Shown here piece after piece: positions 55,263 to 64,000 of a stretch of DNA of 64,000 bases. Where the stretch lies: the NCBI GenBank assembly GCA_023374025.1, contig SIJG01000097.1:186196-250195 (forward strand), read 5' to 3'. The stretch's first letter is position 1. Every line of letters starts with the position of its first letter. Under the pieces are notes generated by a model, which saw nothing but the letters and a program-made list of their open reading frames with translations, ran no database searches and was not told the DNA's origin. The position numbers were made by a program, and so were the translations under genes. This stretch comes from Heterodera schachtii (lineage: Eukaryota; Nematoda; Chromadorea; Rhabditida; Heteroderidae).

Positions 55263-58200
55263 TAGCTGGAATGGCATGGATTTTTTATTTAATTGCTATT
55301 GATTTTATCAATAAATTAATTGAGTTTTCATACATATAAGTCTATCTTCTTATTGTATAAATTTTTATTTCATTATTTTTATAAGTTTTTGTTTAAAACC
55401 ATAAATTAGCAATGAAATAAAAAATTTTACCCGTCTATATTTTCCAATTTTTTAAATTTAATGTTTTTTCTTAGTGTATAAAATATTAAATAATTTCATA
55501 TATACTAAAAGATTATTTACTATGTTTTTAAATAAGTGTATGCATTTATACACATTTAATGCTAAACACGGCAATTGGTAAAAATTACGAAGCGATGAGC
55601 ATTTTTTACACAAGTTTTTTTCATTTTATTTACAAATTTCGTTAATTAATATTATTTATTTTAATTTATATATATTTTGATAAGAAAAAAATTCCGTTTA
55701 TTTGCTAATAAATATTAAAATAATATAGATTTTGGCAATATTTTAAGTTAGTTATTTATATTATTTTAATTTATTAAATCATAAATTTTTTATTTTCTTT
55801 AAAAATTATCTTATCATTTGTTATTCGATGTATATTTTAAATTCTTGTTCTTTGGAATAATATTTTTACTGACTTAGTGATTCTCTGAACGAAAATGATA
55901 TATAATCATGAATTAGACATTAAAATATTTATTTAATTATCTATATTCAAAAAATTAATTAAAAGTTACGCATTTTTGGTTTATTATTTACTTTTTGTTT
56001 TTTTTTAATATAAACTATTATATTTAAATAATTTTTAATAGTATTTTTAAAAAGCGGATTTTTGGAGTTAAACATTCAAAAATAATAACCTAAGAGTTTA
56101 TCTCTTTTTAGCACATTTATTTTTTTGCATTTATATGTTTGAACAATTAATCACCACAAATAAGTATATGTTTTTATATTAAAGGCTCAATTGTATTCAT
56201 TTTAATAATTGCAATAAGTTTTTAAAAGATTTAAAGAATTTCACTTTTTATATTTCTCATGCGGAATAATTGTATGATTTTGTTGAATTGATGATGAACA
56301 AAATTTTCTTATTAAATTTTTTTCAATAATATTTCTTTGTTGTTTTTCTTGATTATCTCGTACTGTCACTGATCTTCAGGCGATTAGAGATTCTTTTAAA
56401 CATTTTGTTTGGCTATATTTTATATTCTTTTTTTTTAACTAAATACATTTGTTTATTATTATTAATTATCCAAAGGTATAAATATGGTCCTTTTATTTTT
56501 ATTTTCTTTTTTATTTGATGAATTAATTATTTAATTTTTACATTAAAAACATTCTTTTTTCATGTTGAAAAGCCCAAAAAATAATTTTTAGGCATTAACA
56601 TAAAACCAATCCCAAATAACAAAATTATTAAAAACGGACTACATAATTAAAAAATAATTCTTTTCTTGAACAATATGGCACAAATTTGGAGAGATGTCAG
56701 TGATTAGCCAGTATAATGACTCGAATTAATTTTAAAATGTAAATAAAATTCTTTTTTTTTTTAATTTCTGTGTTAATTTTGGTATTACAATAATTAATTT
56801 AACTAAAACTATTTATCTTTTAATCTATCGGTCAAACATAAGCAAATACCTATGTTAATTAAAATCATTTGTCGTAATTGCTTTTTTATGCTTGATTGCA
56901 AGATGGTTTAAATTCTGTGATTTATTTATTTACAATATTCATTGATGAGTGATTGACGACTCGCTATATTTGAATTATTTAAAATATATTTAAAAAATTT
57001 AAATATTATTTAATAAATAGATTGTTTCTTTATTTTTAAAGTTATTATGTATTTGTTTTGTTTTTATTCTCATAACGACAAACCAAATGCCTCTCAGAAT
57101 TATGTAAAGATAAATTATTACTTTAAAATTTGTTGACCAATAATTGATTTAAATTTAAATTTAAAGATAATTATTTACCTCATTCAATTGACCACTAAAT
57201 TCAATATAATTTTTGGAATAATTTGAAAATAAAAGTTCATAGCTACACACAAAACCAAATATATTTAAAATAATTTATCTATTACTTGATACTTATTTAA
57301 TATTGAAGTGCATCTATAAAATATGGACAAAATTTTTAAAATAAAATACTAAATATATTATAAATATTGAAAATATTTTGTCAACAAAAAAAGTAAAAAA
57401 TATTTTTCCTATTACAAATCATTAATTTATTCGAAATTTAATTTAATGTCATATATAATTAACAGATGATAATCATTAAGTACTGTTTCACCTTTAATTC
57501 GAAAATAGAATTAATGAAAGTTAAAATTAAAAAAAATTAAAACTAAATATTTTCTGATATTCAATAATCTTTTTCTGGCATTCCGTAATCGTAGTTTTGC
57601 TCACCCAGGATATAGGTTGTTTTTCATTATTTATTCACTTTAGCAGGTATTAGATCTATTGGAAAAAAGGAAATTTAATTTTTAAAACATTTTTTGCACT
57701 GCCAACTAAAAATAAAAATATATCAAAAATAATACAAAAAAATTTTATAAATAAAATATATAATCATAAATCTCTAATTGTATCCACAGCATTTATTGTG
57801 TTTCCATCAATCTTATATGTTTCTTTTGGGTTTTTTGAATCCAAATAATGTACAAAAGTTTTTTGAAATAGTAACATTAATTATTATTTTCTTCAATTTT
57901 TATGCCTTTCATTCATTAAGCTAGTTTCATTAGGATGTGCATCTTTTACTATTAATAATTTAATTTTTTATTTTTTATTTTTCTATTCTAATTTTAAAAA
58001 TGTCTATGAAAGTTTACTAAAATAGCATAATCAAGTAAGCAAATTAATTAATTGTGATTTTACAAGAATAAATTAAAAAAAGAATCATTTTTTCAAAAAA
58101 ATATCTATACATTTATAAATAAATTATATATATATATTTTTTTTAATTATAGTAAAAAAATTATTTTACATACAAATTCTTTATTTTGTTCAAAACAAAA

Positions 58201-58571
58201 TTCAAAAATCTAATATTTTTCATAAATATTTAGTTAAGATTAATTAATTTTTTTAGTGTTTCAAGTATATTTATTTATTCATTTTTCTCGCTCAATTTAC
58301 ATTGAAAAAGATTTTTTTAATATTACATTTTTCTTTTTCTTTTCACGACTTCGGACAGAAATCTATTTATTATACACGGAAATTTTTTAAATAAAGTTTA
58401 TCGAGCTTATTTATACATTTTTTTAAATTTATTGTTTATTATTTTTTGTATTTTATATTTTGAAAAATATATAAATAATATGTAAATTTCTATAAAATTG
58501 TTAATTCTTTGTTAGATTTTTCAGTTTTAATTCATTTTAAATAATCTAAGTTTGTTCTAATAGTTTTTGTG
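55263..58571. other. AT-rich intergenic stretch
   Basis: No gene or bounded element seen. GC-richer islets near 56360-56390 and 57580-57615 lack usable frames. Confidence 0.55.
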
Positions 58572-58579
58572 AATTAAAT

Positions 58580-59795
58580 TAGGGTTAAGCCCCGAGCCCT
58601 CGGGGGGCAAAAAGTCGGGGGCCGGGGACCTCGGGGGGCGACATGTCGGGGGTCGGGTCGGGGGGGAGCTCAATTGTCGGGGGTCGGGGACCCCGATCGG
58701 GTAGTGATCAACGAAATTTTTTAACGAAAAACTCAATTTTTATTTTTAAATTATCGTAAATTTTCTTTTTTTCCACTTTAATCATCTGATTTCGTTAGCG
58801 CCAGCAAGAGTGAGTCCAAGCTGGCCTTTAAACCATGGGCTTCCATTTGTTTTTATTTATAAGAATTCTAATTTTGGGGTAGCGACAAAAATTGTTCTGA
58901 TTTCTTAAATATATTTATAATTTTGAAATTTTATGGCACAATGTCAATATTTTTCAAAAAATTTTAAGGTCTGCCGCAAAATTTTTTTGATTTTTTGGTC
59001 CAGAATTTACTGAAATTGTCCTTATTTCTAAGATTTTCCTATTTTCAGGCATCACCTAAACTTTTTAAATTTTTTCTGATTAATGTTTTATTTTGCTGGT
59101 TTTTGAGAAAAAAAACTTTAAAATGGCCATTTTTATGTAAAAAAAATGTACCAAAAACTCCCAATTTTCAATTTTTTTCCGGGGGCACCTATCGGCACCG
59201 CCGGTTCGCAAAAGCTTATTTGTTCATAAAAATTTGGCTCAAAATCTCGCAAAAATTGATCATTTTTGGTGAAATCTGTGGGCAAAATGAACTCAAATTT
59301 TCAAAAAATTCTCCCGGCGGTGCCTATCAGCACCACGGCCCTAAAATTGATAGCATTTTGATCAAATAAATTGTAAAAATTTACTGATTTGAAAAAGGTT
59401 GCTAATTGTTATTATTTTTTCCCTAAAATCTTATTTTTCGGCCTTGGTGTTCATATTTTGAAAAATTACCGATCGGCACATGGTTTTGGGGGGCCGGTGG
59501 TGCCGATAGGCGCCGCCGCAAAATTTTCCGTAATTTTTAATGAATTTTATTAAGAAAATTTGTTCAAAATCTCAAAAATTTTCAATATTTTCCCCCTTCT
59601 TGGATGAATTAACTTTTAAATTAAAACGCTCGGAGTCCCCAATCCCCGAAATAGTGTCGGGGGGTCGGGGGGCAAAAAGTCGGGGGTCGGGGACCTCGGG
59701 GGACGACATGTCGGGGGTCGGGTCGGGGGATTGGTCCAAAAAACGTCTCGGGTCGGGTCGGGGGTCGGGGGGCTCGGGGTCGGGGCTTAACCCTA
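58580..59795. mobile_element. hAT-type non-autonomous element with TCGGGGG phrase repeats
   Basis: 1216 bp with an exact 8-bp target duplication AATTAAAT (58572-58579 and 59796-59803). The ends are TAGGGTTAAGCCCCGA and the inverse GGGGCTTAACCCTA. Next to both ends lie arrays of TCGGGGGTCGGGG variants, about 110 bp on the left and about 140 bp on the right, in the same orientation; strings such as GCAAAAAGTCGGGG, GGACCTCGGGG and GACATGTCGGGGGTCGGG occur in the same order in both. The middle is AT-rich and carries three copies of the dispersed GC-rich motif (59180, 59312, 59494). The open frames inside are repeat products. Such G-rich arrays in an AT-rich genome could form G-quadruplexes. Confidence 0.9.
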
Positions 59796-60024
59796 AATTA
59801 AATATTTCTAAATATAAATATAAGTTTTCTTCATTATTACTGCTTTAGTTTAAAATGTTATCCTTATTATTGTAGATAATAAATTTAATATTTGGTATGG
59901 GTTTTTATTTGCATTTAATTTTCAGCTGAAAATTTTAAATATTTTATACAGAATTATCCGTTACGGTAATCTTTATTTTATAAATTAAGTATATTTAATT
60001 AAATTATTTTTAGCTGTTAGAATC

Positions 60025-60123
60025 ATGGCCGCTACTCCATGCTTCGGTTTATTGCAATCTCTCAGTTTAATAATAATTGTTTATTTAATTAAAATATTCT
60101 TACTATTGTGGTGCGTATATTAA
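60025..60123 (+). CDS. Possible 32-residue membrane peptide ORF
   Basis: ATG 60025 opens MAATPCFGLLQSLSLIIIVY, then further hydrophobic residues and a C-terminal WCVY before TAA 60121-60123. One predicted membrane segment covers most of it. The first 14 codons align with the islet at 54930, where the frame is broken. Duplication supports a former functional unit; present coding is unproven. Confidence 0.25.
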   Translation: MAATPCFGLLQSLSLIIIVYLIKIFLLLWCVY

Positions 60124-61691
60124 CTCTGTTTTTTTTAAATTTTATTCAGTTATCCAGTTAAAGCTTAAATTTTTAGTTTCTCTTTATAGTGAATTTTATG
60201 TAATGTAGAATTAGATACACCATAAATTCACATACGTAACAACCATTATTTATAAAAAGTTTAATATCGAATTAGTAAATAAAAGGTTTACTTGTAATCT
60301 TAATTAATACAATATTTTTTTAAAGTTTTTAATTTAATTTTAATTTATAATTATTTTATTTCATAAAAAATTACTATTGTAGGATTGGCAGCTCGATTTT
60401 AAAAATTTCTAGCGATATTAATTAATCTTACTTTTTCAATTTTTAAATGCTGTTATTTATTTTACGTCACTTTAAAATTAATGCAATTGATTGAAAAAAA
60501 ACGAATAAAAAATTCTTTTTTTTTTCTTGATACATGCGGTACAAATTAATAAAATAAAACAATGTTTTTTTTTTTTGTAAAATTTAAACCAAAAAAATGA
60601 ATTATATAATATAACGAATGTTGAAGCTTTTCATTATTAAAAATAAAATTGATAAACTCTTGTTGATTAAATAAAAAATAAATAAAAATGTTTAAATCCA
60701 TTAGTTTATTAGACTTTTTTCATGAATTGTACGAATTTATTTTTAATATTTTTATAAACATTTTCTATAAATTTAACTTTTGAAATTAGTTGCACAATAA
60801 ATAATTAAATCCGTTTGAATAATTACTTCTAAAGGTTTTTTAAATTTTTTTCTATCATTTAACTTTTTTAATTTGTCTTTAAAATGGCTATTTAAACCTT
60901 AGATTAAAAAATGTTCATTTTATTGCCCGTGTCTTTTGATTAATTAACTGGTCACATTTTTTGTTTTTTAAATCTTCATTTGCCCATTTATATCATGTTT
61001 CTTTGCGTTTTTTTTTAAATGTGTGGCCAATTAGTGGTAATTGTTTATATTTCCAACATATTTGACAAATATGACAACATATTTTTGTATGTTTTTTAAA
61101 TTGGTAAATTTTGAGTGAATTTTTGTTTTGATTTTCGAGTTTTTTTTCCAAATATTTGTGTAATTTCTTTTTTTCTTTTTAAGAATTCTTTAAAAGGCAT
61201 AAAGTTCGTGTTTTATGACTTTAATTATTTTTTCTTAATTCGATTTGCGACTGATTTTCCCCAATATTTTCATTAATACTTCTAATTAAAATTTTTGTTA
61301 AACAGTTTATTTTTTCTCAATTTAAATTATTTTCTATCTTTTGAATTATATAATTGTAAATACTTATGAATTATTCTATAATTTTTTTGTCATCTTTTTT
61401 TTTGGAGTCTGAATTGCATAAAATAATTTTCCTTTTACTCTTGTTCCCTTTTTTCCTTTTCGTTGATTTGGTGCACGCTTCTGTCCCGTTTCCATTAATA
61501 TTGTGTTCTTCTGTAATGGAATTATTTATTAGTGTTTTATTTTATTATATTCATTTTATAATCTTTGTTTATTGACAAATAAATGATTTAATTATTAATT
61601 AAGGTTTATCTTTTTGACATTTTTATTACAGAAAAAAAATCAATAAAAATAAAACAGATTGTTTTTGGAATCATTTATTGGGCTCCGAAAT
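60124..61691. other. AT-rich intergenic stretch
   Basis: No gene can be supported. A 69-codon hydrophobic frame at 61366-61575 is most likely a T-run product. Confidence 0.5.
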
Positions 61692-61699
61692 GTTATCAC

Positions 61700-62308
61700 T
61701 AGGGAAGCAACTTTTAGTGAAAAAACTTTTTTTTTGCTCAATTGTTTTGAAGAAAGGAGCTCAAAAAACGCATTTCTGCATTAAAATTTTTCATTTCTGA
61801 TGTAACTATTGGTTACTAGAAATCACTATTTTGGCATCTTCGTCACTAAAATAGTTAAAAATCACTATTTTGGAGTTTTGTCACTATTTTTTTCACTATT
61901 TTGACATTTTTTGGAAAATATTCTTAAGAAAAATGTAATAAAAACGAAAAATGCACCCCTAAGAATCGACTACAAAAAATTCAGAAAAATACACCCCTAA
62001 GAATCGACCGAAGATTTTTTAAAAATACACTCTTATGAAATGAAAAAAATTTTCTCAAAAATTCTTCCCACAAATTTTTTTTCTTGACAAAATTTTTGAT
62101 TTAAAAAGTTAAATATTTGCTAAGAAAATTTTATAAAGGAAATGTTACCTCATTGGAAGCTGCTCTAGTTTAAAAAAAATTAGTTTGTTCAATTTTTGGC
62201 TGAAAATCATGTCACTATTCGTCACTATTTCTTCACTATTTTGAGATTTTTACTCACTATTTTAGTTAACTATTTTGGGATTTTTCGTCACTAAAAGTTG
62301 CTTCCCTA
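61700..62308. mobile_element. hAT-type non-autonomous element with TCACTATTTTGG phrase repeats
   Basis: 609 bp with an exact 8-bp target duplication GTTATCAC (61692-61699 and 62309-62316). The ends are TAGGGAAGCAACTTTTAGTG and its perfect inverse. Degenerate copies of TCACTATTTTGG fill about 61820-61920 and 62205-62290. The middle has two copies of ACACCCCTAAGAATCGAC-type sequence, related to ACACCCCTAAAGATTGG in the element at 52950, so the two families share an internal module. No coding frame. Confidence 0.9.
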
Positions 62309-62316
62309 GTTATCAC

Positions 62317-64000
62317 TCAGATAATGGAATCAAAATAAACGTTTCAAACATTAGGCGTTTAAATGTTTATTTTATAGCAAGGTCTTTAGCCGATTAATTT
62401 TTGGTACTCTTTAAAATAAATTCTCAATTTTGTTTTAATTTATAATTCACAATCATTTGAGTATTACGGTCACTTTTATGCTACATGCTTTTGTTTATTT
62501 TTTTGAGTTTTGCTGTATTTCTATTTGATAAATCAATAAAATAATATCAAATTATTATTTGGATAATTTATTACCGTATAAAGTTTTAAAGTTTTTTGGA
62601 AATTTCAATTTAAATAATTTTTTTATTTATTGTTACATATATATTTATCTTTTCGTTTAAAATATTGTCAAGCCATTCTTTGTAAATTTTGATTAGTTTT
62701 AATATTTAATATAATTTTTAACTTATATCTTTCTGTACATCCGCTTGTAATTTAATTTTTGCTTTTCAATAAAGATGAATTAAGATGTATATTTTTATTT
62801 TTTCAATGTGGCTTTATTTAAAAAAGTAACATATTTATCATTAATTCAGTTTCCTATTTTTCATTTATTACATTTATTCGATATTGTAAATATGGTGTTT
62901 ATAATTTTTTTTTATAACATTCGAAATAAGACGTGTCCTTAGATTATCATTCTCAGTAGCAACACATGTAGGATTTCAAAAAATAAGTTATAATCACTTA
63001 TTTTGTCAGTTCTTTATCATTCGAATTTAATTCTTTATTGTATCACTTGCATAAAGACATTTAGACTTTTTAGTTCTGATAATTAGATTCTGATTTAATA
63101 AGCATTCATAATATATTTTAATGTAACAATTTTTAATAATTTTAAACTAATATTTTCTATTATTTTTAAAGGTCCCTTTTATTTGTCTCTTAAAAATTAT
63201 TTTGTATAATTATAATCAAATTTTAATTTATTTATCACGTGTACCGTTCTCCGTTATTTTCGTTTCAAAATATTCGTTGTGTTTAAGTTTTTACAAATTT
63301 AAATTGATTAATTAATAAAATATAGTTTGAATTTAACAACTAAGAAAATTTTTTTTAAATATTGAATATTGTTTATACTTTTGCGATTCTTGCACTGGAT
63401 AATGTTATGTTCTTTTTCTCTCTCATTTTTGTTTTGTTAATAGATTCTTTTTTTTAAATTTCGGTGCCTCGTCAGTAAATTTTTAATTTTAATATTATGT
63501 TCACCTCTTTATTTTCATAGAAATGTAAATTTATTAAATTATGCTTTCAAAATCACCACGATGTTAATTATAATTCTTTTTTCCCAAATGCTAGTCTTTT
63601 TATTAAATTAAATTAGTTTTAATATTTTAATTTACGTATCAATTTTAGAAATTGTATCAGTCGCAGACTTGACATCTCCATACTGCTTATTATTTTTATT
63701 ATATTTTAATGTACTATACAGTTAATTGTAAGAAGTTTTTAAGATAATCAAATTATTAAATTATAGTAAAGCTTCACATTTTTCAATTATATCACTTTGG
63801 GTTAAACAAAAACTGTTATTTTTCTTAATTAATTTTAGAAATATTTTTCCTATCGTGCACCATGAACGCTTTTTGACATTCCTTTTAAAATGGATTCGTA
63901 ATATTATTTATATTCTTAGTTTTAATTGTATTTTACTGCAATTTGATTTTAAAATATTTTTTTGATACATCGGATATGATTAATAGATATTATATAAGTT
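62317..64000. other. AT-rich intergenic stretch
   Basis: No gene, RNA or bounded element seen up to the window end. Confidence 0.5.

Noticed and set aside
57475..57500. CTGTTTCA string like the nematode 21U-RNA promoter motif
   Set aside because: A single short match in AT-rich DNA without further copies in an array is expected by chance.
59540..59848. Gly/Ser-rich 102-codon frame
   Set aside because: It is the translation of the TCGGGGG array of the hAT-type element.
61366..61575. 69-codon hydrophobic frame with a start codon
   Set aside because: T-run driven Phe/Leu/Ile content and no homologue recognised; some codons look coding-like but evidence is too weak.

Overview
The window is very AT-rich eukaryotic DNA (by eye well over 75% A+T), with few genes and a heavy load of mobile elements. 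Genes are split by short introns (about 45-70 bp) with GT...AG borders, the retrotransposon is of the metazoan Ty3/gypsy kind, and there are many non-autonomous DNA transposons. This fits an AT-rich invertebrate, most likely a nematode (a Meloidogyne-like genome is my guess, not proven). There are no bacterial-type operons, no rRNA and no convincing tRNA.

Layout. 1-13605 is an AT-rich desert with small tandem repeats and one short gene fragment (9442-9495). 13606-18740 is a nearly full-length Ty3/gypsy LTR retrotransposon: a truncated 5' LTR, a primer-binding site, a leader with three 59-bp repeats, gag-protease-RT-RNase H-integrase split over three reading frames by two single-base frameshifts, a polypurine tract and the 3' LTR. 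It lies next to, and probably inside an intron of, a decayed minus-strand gene (18756-19026).

26100-29450 is the only clear gene cluster. A GC-rich upstream block holds paired hairpins, long G runs and a purine tract. It is followed by an 11-exon plus-strand gene (26835-28750) that I assembled by hand and that encodes a 383-residue protein with a chromodomain-like segment. Tail to tail with it lies a minus-strand RING-finger-like gene (28982-29449). At 31491-32354 two exons of a trypsin-like protein are visible, with the catalytic His replaced by Phe.

The right half (32355-64000) is mostly AT-rich desert with well-bounded mobile elements: a 1.1-kb Tc1/mariner-type foldback element with near-identical arms (37874-39010), three hAT-type elements with exact 8-bp target duplications (52950-53863, 58580-59795, 61700-62308), and a 303-bp element with a 9-bp duplication (54417-54719). 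The hAT-type elements share a striking design: YAGGG ends followed by many degenerate copies of one short phrase, with a different phrase in each family. Several one-ended patches of the same style lie elsewhere in the window. A second dispersed repeat carries a GC-rich core (a GGCGCCTATCGGCA-like motif) in both orientations.

No known pathway links the genes. The most unusual content is the set of phrase-repeat hAT-type elements, the long perfect foldback, the twin-hairpin modules upstream of the chromodomain gene, and that gene itself.
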